DNA of 19,374 bases from Symbiobacteriaceae bacterium (GTDB lineage Bacteria > Bacillota > JAAYKD01 > WRDA01): the NCBI GenBank assembly GCA_009779515.1, contig WREE01000018.1, positions 1-19,374 on the forward strand, read 5' to 3'. This document shows, piece by piece, positions 1 through 7,890 of the stretch. The position numbers were made by a program, and so were the translations under genes. The stretch's first letter is position 1, and the number at the start of each line of letters is the position of its first letter. Below the pieces are notes generated by a model, which had not been told where the DNA came from, made no database searches, and saw nothing but the letters and a program-made list of their open reading frames with translations.

Positions 1-14
1 GAGCTTTTTTTCTT
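1..14 (+). terminator. T-rich tail of a possible terminator or attenuator ahead of ileS
   Basis: The window opens with GAGC followed by seven T residues (5-11), which looks like the 3' arm and U-tract of a rho-independent terminator. Its left arm lies outside the window. In Firmicutes ileS is often preceded by a T-box leader that ends in such a terminator a few tens of bases before the SD, and the spacing here would fit. Without upstream sequence neither a T-box nor an ordinary terminator of the preceding gene can be confirmed. Confidence 0.25.
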
Positions 15-26
15 GCTAAAGCATTT

Positions 27-33
27 AAAGGAG
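27..33 (+). promoter_or_regulatory. Shine-Dalgarno site for the GTG-42 start of ileS
   Basis: AAAGGAG lies 8 nt before GTG at 42-44. This is the only strong SD near the 5' end of ileS and supports 42, not 135, as the original start. GTG 135 has only a weak GGGG run about 10 nt upstream. For ATG 153 the AGGAG touches the start codon and is too close. Confidence 0.7.
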
Positions 34-41
34 TGATAATT

Positions 42-134
42 GTGCCTGAAGACAAGCAGGATGCGGCTGCTTTGAACTTAGCCAGCACCGATTTTCCTAC
101 GCGAGGTAATCTTCCCCCGTGGGGATGACACCAG
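42..134 (+). other. ileS: N-terminal IleS coding segment cut by an in-frame TGA (126-128)
   Basis: Translation from GTG 42 gives a leader ending in TDFPTRGNLPPWG-stop-HQVAAWEEM. It aligns without gaps to the conserved bacterial IleS start (TDFPMRANLP-KREPEIL-KKWEEM type) and is in frame with the rest of the gene. TGA is codon 29 and falls where the family usually has the Pro of KREP. The flanking residues WG and HQ also depart from that motif, while FP-R-NLP before it and WEEM after it are kept. Either the gene carries a nonsense change, or the base call is wrong, or the UGA is read through (UGA-C is a leaky context), or translation restarts downstream. TGA is not read as sense anywhere else in the long frames of this window, and the response regulator here uses TGA as its stop. 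Confidence 0.7.
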
Positions 135-2834
135 GTGGCAGCCTGGGAGGAGATGAATCTCTACCGCCAGCTGCTGGAGAAAAACCGTGACAAACCCCCG
201 TTCCTCCTCCACGATGGTCCCCCTTACGCTAATGGCGATATCCATATAGGTCATGCTTTAAACAAGACCCTCAAGGATGTAGTCTGTCGCTTTGCTGCCA
301 TGCGGGGTTACCATTCCCCTTATGTCCCCGGTTGGGATACCCATGGTTTGCCTATTGAACATGCGGCTATCAACCGTTTGGGTTTGGAGCGCCACCAGAT
401 TCAACCGTTGGAGCTGCGCTTACGCTGCGAAGAGTTTGCGCGCAACCAAGTGGATCGCCAGAAGGAAGGTTTTCGGCGCTTAGGCATTATCGGCAATTGG
501 GACGACCCTTATCTTACTTTGACGAAAGAGTTTGAAGGGGCGCAGATGGGGGTCTTCGCTGAGTTTGTGCGTCAAGGAGCAGTCTACCAAGGGCTCAGAC
601 CGGTGCAGTGGTGTCCTCACTGCGAAACTGCCTTGGCAGATGCGGAAGTGGAGTATGAAACCAAGCACTCGGATTCGATCTATGTGGCTTTTGAAGTAAT
701 GGAAGATCCCCGGGGAGTACTCCCGGCAACTCCGTTACCTATCGCCTTTGCTATTTGGACGACTACTCCCTGGACACTACCGGCGAATATGGGGGTTTGC
801 CTCCACAAAGAGTTCCGCTATCTGGCGGTAGCCACCGCTAACAGGGTCTTTATCGTCGCTGCCGAGCTCAAGGACAGCTTTTTAGCTGCCACGGGGCTAC
901 AGGAAGAGGGTGTGCTGGCAGAGTTTGTCGGTGCTGAGCTGGAGGGCATTAAATGCTGCCATCCCTTCTATGATCGGGTCTCCCTGGTTATCCTGGGGGA
1001 TCATGTCACTTTGGAAGCAGGAACCGGCTGTGTGCACACCTCCCCAGGACATGGCTATGAAGATTTTATGGTAGGTAAAGCCTACGGCTTGGAGATTCTT
1101 AATCCCACCGATGAACGGGGACACTTTACGGCGGCGGCAGGGGTTTACCAAGGGTTAGGTCATGAAGAGGCAGGAGCTAAAATTATCCAAGATATGCAAG
1201 AGAGCGGCCACTTGCTTGCCAGGAGCCTCATCGCTCACCAATACCCTCATTGCTGGCGTTGCCATTCTCCCCTGATGTTTCGGGCTACCGAGCAATGGTT
1301 TGTCTCGGTGGAACCCTTTTTAGAGCAAGCTCTGGCGGAAGTCGAGCGAGTTCGCTGGTATCCTCCCTCCGGCAAGTTGCGGATGAGCAACATGCTTAAA
1401 GACCGGGGAGACTGGTGCATCTCCCGGCAACGGGCCTGGGGCGTTCCTTTGCCTATCTTCTACTGTCGGGAGTGTGGCAAGGAACTATTAACCTATGAAA
1501 CCGTTAAGCTGGTTCAGGAATTATTTGCCCAAGAAGGCTCCAACATTTGGTATACGAAAGACGCCCGGGATATACTGCCACCGGGTACATACCAATGCTC
1601 CTGTGGCTGTCAGGAATTTGACAAAGAGACGGATATTATGGATGTCTGGTTCGATTCCGGCTCCACCCATGTGGCAGTGCTTGAGCGTTGGCAGGAGCTC
1701 TCCTGGCCAGCTGCGGTTTATCTGGAAGGAACTGACCAATACCGGGGTTGGTTCCAGTCCTCTTTGTGGACGGGAGTTATTACCAGAGGGAGAGCGCCTT
1801 ACGACCAGATTGTCGTCAATGGCTTTGTGGTGGATGCCGAGGGACGTAAAATGTCCAAGCATTTGGGTAATGGTATCGAACCGGAGGAAGTTATCAAAGA
1901 ATATGGCGCCGATGTTCTGCGCCTTTGGGCTTTCGGCAGCGATTTTAAGACCGCCGATGTGCGCATATCCCAGGCTATGCTGAAGCAGGTGGGGGATGCC
2001 TACCGTAAAATCCGCAACACCATCCGTTTTCTCCTCTCGAACCTCTATGATTATAACCCTGACACCATGGACTTTTCCTACCAGGAACTCCCGTATTTGG
2101 AGCAAGTGATGTTGAGCCGCTTGCATGAGCTTCACCACAAGGTTACCCAAGGGTTTGAAAATTACGAATATCATCAGGTCTACCACAGTATTTACCACTA
2201 CTGCACCGTCGACCTTTCGGCCTTTTACTTGGATGTTAGCAAAGATAGACTATATGCCTCATTGCCGGATGCTCCTGAGCGTCGAGGGGCACAATATCTC
2301 CTGTGGCAGATAGCCGACCACCTTATCCGCTACCTGGTACCTATACTCAACTTTAGCAGTGAAGCCATGTATGCTCATCTTCCCGTAAAGACGGGTGCCA
2401 GGGTAGCTGCTGCCCTGCTTTTAGATTGGCCAACCCCACCGGCAGCATGGCACAACCCGGAGCTTTTAGCAGATTATGACCGCCTGATAACCCTCCGGGA
2501 CGAGATTAATAAAGTAGTGGAGCAAACCAGAAGTGGCAAAGAAATTGGTTCCACCTTGGATGCGCAAATCCAGCTTTGGGCTGAAGGTGAGGACTATAGC
2601 TTTTTACGGCAGCACCAGGATATGCTGGCAGAGTGGCTCATCGCCTCCCAGGTAATCCTTTATCCCGTAGAGACCAAACCCTCTACCGAGGCTGTTGCTA
2701 CCTCTTTACCTAGTTTATGGGTACAAGTAAAAGCAGCGCCAGGTCTTAAATGCCCTCGCTGCTGGACTTTCAGTGAAAAAGCTGATCTAGATGGTCTGTG
2801 TCCCCGCTGTGCTCAAGTGCTGCAGGAGCTATAA
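135..2834 (+). CDS. ileS: isoleucine--tRNA ligase (uninterrupted part; true start probably 42)
   Basis: Class I aminoacyl-tRNA synthetase that charges tRNA-Ile with isoleucine in the cytoplasm and edits mischarged valine. From GTG 135 the protein is 899 aa; from GTG 42 it would be about 930, the usual size. Seen in the sequence: HIGH signature at residues 37-40 (YANGDIHIGH), the editing-domain threonine-rich motif TTTPWTLPANMG, the GTGCVHTSPGHG editing segment, VWFDSGS, a GTDQYRGWFQSS block, the ATP-binding KMSK at 572-575 followed by His where KMSKS has Ser, an anticodon-binding C-terminal half, and a C-terminal zinc finger CPRC (873-876) and CPRC (889-892). An extra Cys-rich insert (YCRECG, CSCGC) precedes VWFDSGS. 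The gene ends in TAA and runs head-on into the kinase gene 41 bp away. Identity is certain; the start is not, because of the TGA at 126-128. A restart at 135 would drop about 31 conserved N-terminal residues. Confidence 0.95.
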   Translation: MAAWEEMNLYRQLLEKNRDKPPFLLHDGPPYANGDIHIGHALNKTLKDVVCRFAAMRGYHSPYVPGWDTHGLPIEHAAINRLGLERHQIQPLELRLRCEEFARNQVDRQKEGFRRLGIIGNWDDPYLTLTKEFEGAQMGVFAEFVRQGAVYQGLRPVQWCPHCETALADAEVEYETKHSDSIYVAFEVMEDPRGVLPATPLPIAFAIWTTTPWTLPANMGVCLHKEFRYLAVATANRVFIVAAELKDSFLAATGLQEEGVLAEFVGAELEGIKCCHPFYDRVSLVILGDHVTLEAGTGCVHTSPGHGYEDFMVGKAYGLEILNPTDERGHFTAAAGVYQGLGHEEAGAKIIQDMQESGHLLARSLIAHQYPHCWRCHSPLMFRATEQWFVSVEPFLEQALAEVERVRWYPPSGKLRMSNMLKDRGDWCISRQRAWGVPLPIFYCRECGKELLTYETVKLVQELFAQEGSNIWYTKDARDILPPGTYQCSCGCQEFDKETDIMDVWFDSGSTHVAVLERWQELSWPAAVYLEGTDQYRGWFQSSLWTGVITRGRAPYDQIVVNGFVVDAEGRKMSKHLGNGIEPEEVIKEYGADVLRLWAFGSDFKTADVRISQAMLKQVGDAYRKIRNTIRFLLSNLYDYNPDTMDFSYQELPYLEQVMLSRLHELHHKVTQGFENYEYHQVYHSIYHYCTVDLSAFYLDVSKDRLYASLPDAPERRGAQYLLWQIADHLIRYLVPILNFSSEAMYAHLPVKTGARVAAALLLDWPTPPAAWHNPELLADYDRLITLRDEINKVVEQTRSGKEIGSTLDAQIQLWAEGEDYSFLRQHQDMLAEWLIASQVILYPVETKPSTEAVATSLPSLWVQVKAAPGLKCPRCWTFSEKADLDGLCPRCAQVLQEL

Positions 2835-2875
2835 AGGGAGACCTACCTACCCCTGCAGGGAGATGGCTACCACCC
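2835..2875. other. Convergent junction between ileS and the kinase gene
   Basis: These 41 bp separate the TAA of ileS from the TAA of the opposing kinase gene. They contain a 10-bp perfect palindrome, CCCTGCAGGG (2851-2860), but no long stem and no T-tract on either strand. No classical bidirectional terminator is visible, so transcripts may overlap unless termination is Rho-dependent. Confidence 0.5.
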
Positions 2876-4819
2876 TTAGTGTTTTTCATCCCCCTTTAGG
2901 CTTAAAGCTACTTCGCTGTGGAACTCCCGAGTTGTCGGGTTGGGGTTGAAGTTAGCCCAACCGCGGTATTTTTCCGCTACAGCACGCACCGAAGCAAGCC
3001 CTTCCCCCGGGCGGTCTCCTCGCTTGCGGGAAAAGAAAACCCCTTGGTGGTTAACGCTTTGACCATCATAGCTGTTATCCACTAAAATAATAAGCTGGGA
3101 ACGCACCTCCTTAGCCACCAGCTTAGTCCAGGGGGTAGTGTGGGTAACATAGGCACAGGCTTCTAAAGCGTTTTCCAGTAAGTTGCTCAGGACTATCGCC
3201 AAGTCGGCATCATCTATGGCTAAAGCGGGAGGGAGGTTAGCCTCAAGGCTTAAACTCACCTCTTGCTGTTGGGCTAGAAGGGCAAAGTGCCGCAGGATAA
3301 TATCCGCCACGCGGTTTTCCCCATAGGAGAGGGGTCTCTCGGAGGGAAGAGTTTCGCTGAAATTATCCAGGTAGTCTTTGAGCTTAGCATAATCCTCGGT
3401 GGCGAGAAAGCCTTGTAAAACCCGGCTATGGTGGCGCAGGTCGTGCCGGGCACGGCGCGCTTCCGCCATATCACGCAGCATGAGGGGATAATAAGCTCTT
3501 TGCATATGTAAAAAGTTTTCGGTTCCCTGGATGCGACCTTCTAAAACCAGCTTCTCCCGGTAATGGCGCAAGGTTTCCTGAAAGATGATGGCGGCTATGG
3601 TCATCACCAGGGCTAAACCGCCCCATTCAATAAACCATCCTCCCACGATCGGCTCATAGGAAGGTAGCATCCTGTCCATGATCAGCGTTACATCGAAAGC
3701 TAAAACCCCCGCTAACAGGTGCCAGCCGTAGCGGGGGTTTTCTTTAGCTGCCTGTAGGGAGTTATAGGTTAAGTAAAGTGCCATAATCCCTTTATAACTA
3801 CTCACCAGGAGAGAAAAGGCGCCCAGAACCAGGAGGTTAGAGGGGGTAAAAGAGAAAATGACCAGGGAAACTAAGCTGACTACCCCTGCCAGGGTGCGGA
3901 TAGGGGCAAAATAGCGGTTGGTGTTAGGCAAGATAATTTTTTGTAACAAGGCTACCAGGAAGAGGAGCATGATGAAAGCCTGATTCTCCACCGTGTACCA
4001 GCTCAGTCCCTTAAGCCTTAGCGACATAAACAAAGGGTAACTGATATAGAGCCCCCAGCAGAAGCAGATGGCGGCAAAGGTGAGCATGGTGCTTTCCCGC
4101 GCCATAAGGTAGCCTACCACAGCAAAAAAAAGAGCCAGCCCCCAGGCTATGGTTACCAGAGCCGTGCGGAGCATCCAGCGTGTCTGCAGCAAACCGGCTA
4201 CGGCGCCAGCTAAACCAAAGGCGGGAGGGTAAACCATCCCGCTGTAGATATGGGAAAAGTCGCTAACGGCAAAGATAAGCTCCACCCGGTTTTGAGCCAG
4301 GAAAGAGACTGAACTTATACCGGTTTGGGGTCGATAGCTCTCAGGGGCGGGATCGCCAAACTGCTCTACTTTAATGCCATTGATATAAAGGATATAGGCG
4401 GAGTAAATTTCGGGAAGCTCCAGAGTATAAGCAGCAGCTTCCCGGGGGAGGGTAATATGCAGGCGGTAGGTGGCTGAACCGTGGGGGTTACCCGCCAGGT
4501 CATCACCCTCGAAGCCACCATATTGACCGAGATAAACATATTCTCCATGGTATGACGAAGGGGTAAACTGTTGCTCTGCTAAGTTTGCAGGTGTCAGCAG
4601 CTCCCCCCGGTAGATCTCCCACCCCTGGGTCAAATAGACTAAAGGGTGGAGGGATAGTTTTTCCTGGTCTAAGGACAGCCACCCTTCCTCCCCCTGGGGT
4701 CCTAGGTGGGTATATTTATTGTCCCAGAGGTAGCAGGAGCAGCAGAGCAGGGTAGTCGCCAGGACGACACTGCAAGTTAAGGCGACCAGTGGGGTCTGAC
4801 CCAGGGGATGTCTACCCAT
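2876..4819 (-). CDS. sensor histidine kinase, 7TMR-DISM type with AgrC-like catalytic domain
   Basis: Membrane sensor kinase of 647 aa, presumed partner of the LytTR regulator at the head of the operon. Domains by eye: an N-terminal hydrophobic segment (about 10-30); an extracellular beta-rich region (about 45-200) of the jelly-roll type found before 7TMR-DISM modules (SATYRLHITLP, LYINGIKVEQFGD); seven likely membrane helices between about 213 and 413; a short coiled linker; the phospho-acceptor region RRARHDLRHH with His459; the N-box NLLENALEA (546-554); a D-box around VDNS (580-583); and a glycine box GDRPGEGLASV (601-611). This catalytic layout is that of the HPK10/AgrC group that pairs with LytTR regulators. 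The start is ATG at 4819, 5 bp after the stop of the surface-protein gene and with only a weak SD (GGTAAG), so translational coupling is likely. The ligand is unknown; 7TMR-DISM jelly rolls are thought to bind carbohydrate or other small ligands. The 3' end is convergent with ileS. Confidence 0.88.
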   Translation of the reverse strand: MGRHPLGQTPLVALTCSVVLATTLLCCSCYLWDNKYTHLGPQGEEGWLSLDQEKLSLHPLVYLTQGWEIYRGELLTPANLAEQQFTPSSYHGEYVYLGQYGGFEGDDLAGNPHGSATYRLHITLPREAAAYTLELPEIYSAYILYINGIKVEQFGDPAPESYRPQTGISSVSFLAQNRVELIFAVSDFSHIYSGMVYPPAFGLAGAVAGLLQTRWMLRTALVTIAWGLALFFAVVGYLMARESTMLTFAAICFCWGLYISYPLFMSLRLKGLSWYTVENQAFIMLLFLVALLQKIILPNTNRYFAPIRTLAGVVSLVSLVIFSFTPSNLLVLGAFSLLVSSYKGIMALYLTYNSLQAAKENPRYGWHLLAGVLAFDVTLIMDRMLPSYEPIVGGWFIEWGGLALVMTIAAIIFQETLRHYREKLVLEGRIQGTENFLHMQRAYYPLMLRDMAEARRARHDLRHHSRVLQGFLATEDYAKLKDYLDNFSETLPSERPLSYGENRVADIILRHFALLAQQQEVSLSLEANLPPALAIDDADLAIVLSNLLENALEACAYVTHTTPWTKLVAKEVRSQLIILVDNSYDGQSVNHQGVFFSRKRGDRPGEGLASVRAVAEKYRGWANFNPNPTTREFHSEVALSLKGDEKH

Positions 4820-4824
4820 GAGGC

Positions 4825-7134
4825 TTACTTACCACGCGGTTGGCGGGTTTGCCAACGTCTACCTATGGTAAATCCGCTGATTGCCCCAACGACGGCGATG
4901 ACGATGACGAGTACTCGCGACATCACCAAGTCGCTCCGAGAGGGTGTTTCATCCCCGGTGGTGGCAGCTAAGGGGGTAACTGCTGCCACCGGTACCACTG
5001 GGGGAATAAAGGCGGCAGTTGCGGGGGTGGATGCCGGAGCAGTGATTACGACGGTAGCAGGTGGGATGGTTGCCGGGGTAGTGACCACGACGGTAGCAGG
5101 AGAGGTGGCTGGAGCTGTGACTACGACTGCGGCAGGTGGGGTGGTTGCCGGGGTAGTGACCGCAACTGTAGCAGGCGGGGTGGTGGCTGGAGAGGTAGTT
5201 AAAGGAGGAGGGTTAGTCGTCTCTGGGGTGGTAGCAGGTGAGGTGGTAGCTTCCTTCTCGGGGGTTACCACCGCCACCGGGAGGTCCGGCAGCGGGGTAG
5301 AGTAGAGGGGCTCCAAAATAAGGTTGAGAGCAACCTCTGGCGCCTCCGGTGGCGGTTCGAAGGCTGGTTGCGGCTCTGACTCCTCCTCCGACTCATCGGC
5401 GGCGAGATTACTAGCCAGCTCTATCTCCGGTAACAGTGCGGCGAGAGGGGGGGTTTCTTTTATCTCCCCTAGCTCTTTTAGCTCTCCTAGCTCTCCCACT
5501 GCTGCCTCCGGCTTTTCCTCTCCCCCTTGCCCAGGGAGATAGTCCGGTTCCCACTGCGCTGGGGCAGCGGTAAACTCCAGGGGAGCGGCGTAAACTACTC
5601 CCTGATGGCTAAAGGGGGTAGGCAAACTGCCTCTACCTTCGGAAGAAGCGGCGCTACTCCCCAGACTGTCACCGGACGAGCTACCTTCGTCTCCCTGATT
5701 ATCCCCCTTACCCAGCTCAGGGTTTTCTCCCAGACTGCTCTGGAAAGCGTACCAGAGGAGCTGCACCCGGTCGCTTCCGTCCCGATCGCCTCCTACCCCT
5801 GAGGAGCTAAGATCGGTAGGATCCACGTAAAATGCCAGGGATGAAATCTCCCCCACCTGATAGACAAACCAGGTAGGAGTAGAGAAAAAGGAGAGATTTT
5901 TAACCATGAAATCGAGGCAGTAGTTGCGGATATAAAGCTCCACACTGTCGTCTAGACCTTCACCCTCTTGCCAAAATACCTGCCAATGCTCGCCATCGTC
6001 ATCAGAATACCACAGGACTGGCTCTTCTTCTCCGGGAAAAAAGAGGTGGGTGACATAGAAATTATAGCCCCAATAATGACCTGCTTCCAAGAAAAAGGGG
6101 ATGGTAGGGTCATAGACTTCCACCTTGAGTAAGACAGCCTTTGCAGCATCGATAATCGGGAAATAGCTGTAAGGATAGTTGAGTTCCCAAATAGGGGTTA
6201 CCCAGTATTCTCCCGGGGTATGATAGTCTATGGTGGAGTCGTCCATGCGCAGGTACTGGGAAAAGACTTCATCAAACTCTCCCGGTGCTGAAAGAAAAAT
6301 ATTGTAATAGAGATAGTCACTGACAAAATAATAATTGCTTTCCTCAACCAGAGAGTACAGGGCTCGGGAGCTGCCTACCAGAGTGATCTGGGAGATAACC
6401 CTATTAATAACTTTAGCTTCTGCCACCAACGGTTCCAGGATACAGGTATCCAAAACCAGTTCTGGAGTGGCAACTGAGATATGAGAGGTGATAATATTCG
6501 CTAAAAAGAGGTGTACCGGTGCCGAGGAGATAATACCTGCGGTTTCCTCGCCGGAGGCTTCCACAAAGATACCCTGTATATAGAGAGGGATAGCTGAAAC
6601 TACAGCCACGGAGTTATCCCCCTGGAGATGAAACTCCCAAGCGTTACTGTTCGCGTGGTGGAGAGAATCTTCTTCCAGGAGGATTCCTATCCCCCCGTTA
6701 CCGGTTACCGTAAACTGGCTGAAGGTTACCATATCGTTATAAAACGCCAGGTAGCCCCCGTTGCGCACCCAAATAAGAGGTTGCTGCGAGCCATCTTCTC
6801 TTATACCTTGGCCGGAGATATTGTGGTTACCGTAAAAACAGAGTTCTCCTTCCACCACAAAACCAAACTCCCCGGCTTCTATTTCGCAGTACCCATAGCC
6901 AGTATAGATATACGCGTTGGTGCTGTCATCTATCAGGATGTTACTTCCCAGGTAAACCTTGCCCCCCGAACGATGACTCTCCATCCACTCCTGCAGTTCC
7001 TCCCAGGAATAGACCACAGAGGCTTCCTCTTCTTCTTCCTGGGGGGCTGTTTCCTCGTTAACCATAGCCAATGCTCTTCCCGGTATGAAGAGCAGCAACC
7101 CCAAACAGATGATCCATAATCCTATTTTTTTCAT
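4825..7134 (-). CDS. secreted, probably membrane-anchored surface protein with Thr/Pro-rich stalk
   Basis: A 769-aa protein of unknown function encoded between the regulator and the kinase. It has a signal peptide (1-23, cleavage likely after ALA), then an acidic patch and a beta-rich domain (about 40-440). Short strand-turn repeats in this domain (IWVRNGGYLAFYNDM, FTVTGNGGIGILLEE) resemble a parallel beta-helix or pectate-lyase-like fold; no catalytic motif was recognised. Next come a Ser/Gly/Asp linker (440-505), a Glu/Pro-rich stretch (535-610) with GELGELKELGEIKE, and a Thr/Pro/Ala/Val stalk (628-720) with 12-13-residue repeats. The C-terminus has TTGDE, a hydrophobic helix (740-757) and the basic tail RRWQTRQPRGK, laid out like a sorting signal but without LPXTG (nearest is LAATTG). 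ATG 7134 overlaps the regulator's TGA as ATGA, with GGGAG 9 nt upstream, and the kinase starts 5 bp after its TAA. It may display or sense a ligand for the kinase (inference), or be an adhesin expressed with it. Confidence 0.82.
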   Translation of the reverse strand: MKKIGLWIICLGLLLFIPGRALAMVNEETAPQEEEEEASVVYSWEELQEWMESHRSGGKVYLGSNILIDDSTNAYIYTGYGYCEIEAGEFGFVVEGELCFYGNHNISGQGIREDGSQQPLIWVRNGGYLAFYNDMVTFSQFTVTGNGGIGILLEEDSLHHANSNAWEFHLQGDNSVAVVSAIPLYIQGIFVEASGEETAGIISSAPVHLFLANIITSHISVATPELVLDTCILEPLVAEAKVINRVISQITLVGSSRALYSLVEESNYYFVSDYLYYNIFLSAPGEFDEVFSQYLRMDDSTIDYHTPGEYWVTPIWELNYPYSYFPIIDAAKAVLLKVEVYDPTIPFFLEAGHYWGYNFYVTHLFFPGEEEPVLWYSDDDGEHWQVFWQEGEGLDDSVELYIRNYCLDFMVKNLSFFSTPTWFVYQVGEISSLAFYVDPTDLSSSGVGGDRDGSDRVQLLWYAFQSSLGENPELGKGDNQGDEGSSSGDSLGSSAASSEGRGSLPTPFSHQGVVYAAPLEFTAAPAQWEPDYLPGQGGEEKPEAAVGELGELKELGEIKETPPLAALLPEIELASNLAADESEEESEPQPAFEPPPEAPEVALNLILEPLYSTPLPDLPVAVVTPEKEATTSPATTPETTNPPPLTTSPATTPPATVAVTTPATTPPAAVVVTAPATSPATVVVTTPATIPPATVVITAPASTPATAAFIPPVVPVAAVTPLAATTGDETPSRSDLVMSRVLVIVIAVVGAISGFTIGRRWQTRQPRGK
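5026..5178 (-). repeat. tandem 36-39-bp repeats encoding the Pro/Ala/Thr/Val stalk
   Basis: Four imperfect tandem units of 39, 36, 39 and 39 bp encode residues 653-703 of the surface protein: PPATVAVTTPATT, PPAAVVVTAPAT, SPATVVVTTPATI, PPATVVITAPAST. The DNA units are clearly related (plus-strand core GGTAGCAGGTGGG / GTTGCCGGGGTAGTGACC) but diverged. Such stalks usually space an outer domain away from the membrane through the cell wall, and they can change length by slippage or recombination. Confidence 0.8.
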
Positions 7135-7856
7135 GATAAACTACTCCCTCTCGCCAAACGAGCTACATAGTCACGGTAAGCTTTGCGTATTGCCCATTGG
7201 CGGGTATGGGCGATATAAACCACTTCGCCTCCTACCAAAGTGAAATCCCTGGCGGCACTCACCACATAGTCGAAGTTGACAATATAGCTGCGGTGACAGC
7301 GCAAAAAGGAGGGCAAGGTGAGGACCTTCTCCAACTCGTCGATGGTGATATAAGTAGCCAGAGTCTCTTCCGGGAGATGGATAAGGCACTGCTTGTTGCG
7401 CACTTCCACATAACTAATCTCCCGGGGGTAAATAGAGCGGCTTTTCCTGTCCACCACCACCTCAATGGTGTGGTCGATGGCGGCAAAATGCTTACTGGCA
7501 CGGTGTAAAATAGAGAGAACTTCCTCCCGGTCTAAAGGCTTTAGCAAGTAGCGATCCGCCTGGACCTTGTAACCGAAAGTGGCATAATCGGTGCTGCTGG
7601 TGGTAAAGACGATCCAAATATGGGGGTCGGCTTCGCGAATTTGCACCGCCGCTCTGGCAGCACCTTCAGCATCACCGGCATAGTAGAGGTCTAAAAAGAG
7701 AACTTGAAAGCTACCGGCAGTGAAATGCTGCAGCAGCTCATTTGGCGAGGAGAACAACAAGATATCGGTGGCAATACCGCTCGCCAACACCATTTGTTTC
7801 AGGATAGCGGCATCGGAGAGATCATCTTCACAAACTGCCACCATCATACGCTGCAT
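7131..7856 (-). CDS. LytTR-family response regulator
   Basis: A 241-aa two-component regulator, first gene of the leftward operon. The receiver domain (about 4-120) has the acidic pocket E10-D11-D12, phospho-acceptor Asp56 in VLFLD, Thr85/Thr86 in VFTTSS and Lys106 in LLKPL. The LytTR DNA-binding domain (about 130-236) has the typical ISYVEVRNK strand and the RCHRSYIVN segment (186-194). This is the AgrA/LytR architecture, whose members bind direct repeats upstream of exoprotein and virulence-type genes. ATG 7856 was chosen because GAGGTGG lies 6 nt upstream and the predicted transcript begins near 7884. The frame is open further upstream to an ATG at 7919, but that lies before the predicted transcription start. 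The stop TGA overlaps the next gene's ATG, so the surface protein should be made in step with it. Likely target genes are its own operon and the divergent giant gene (inference). Confidence 0.93.
   Translation of the reverse strand: MQRMMVAVCEDDLSDAAILKQMVLASGIATDILLFSSPNELLQHFTAGSFQVLFLDLYYAGDAEGAARAAVQIREADPHIWIVFTTSSTDYATFGYKVQADRYLLKPLDREEVLSILHRASKHFAAIDHTIEVVVDRKSRSIYPREISYVEVRNKQCLIHLPEETLATYITIDELEKVLTLPSFLRCHRSYIVNFDYVVSAARDFTLVGGEVVYIAHTRQWAIRKAYRDYVARLARGSSLS
7144..7148 (-). promoter_or_regulatory. ribosome binding site for the surface-protein gene, inside the regulator gene
   Basis: GGGAG on the minus strand sits 9 nt before the ATG at 7134, within the last codons of the response regulator. 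Together with the ATGA overlap this points to coupled translation of the two genes. Confidence 0.6.
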
Positions 7857-7890
7857 GAAGCACCACCTCTCACCTGTTAATAGCAACACG

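Noticed and set aside
126..128. Genome-wide reassignment of TGA to an amino acid
   Set aside because: The long frames here (kinase, surface protein and more than 3700 codons of the giant gene) contain no in-frame TGA, and the response regulator ends in TGA in a typical ATGA overlap.
126..146. TGA read as selenocysteine: a 5-bp hairpin CCAGG-TGGCAG-CCTGG (131-146) begins 2 nt after it
   Set aside because: The stem is short and too close to the TGA for a bacterial SECIS, the loop lacks the expected features, and no IleS is known to carry Sec at this place.
1521..2198. Minus-strand 225-aa frame inside ileS
   Set aside because: Lies wholly within conserved ileS coding sequence; no SD or recognisable family.
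2851..2860. CCCTGCAGGG as a bidirectional terminator
   Set aside because: Stem of at most 5 bp without a loop and without a T-tract on either side.
5026..5178. Tandem repeats as a CRISPR array
   Set aside because: Units are contiguous, diverged and in frame with protein repeats; there are no unique spacers.
4808..5305. Plus-strand 165-aa Gly/Val/Ala-rich frame
   Set aside because: It is the antisense of the Thr/Pro stalk repeats of the surface-protein gene, without SD or homology.
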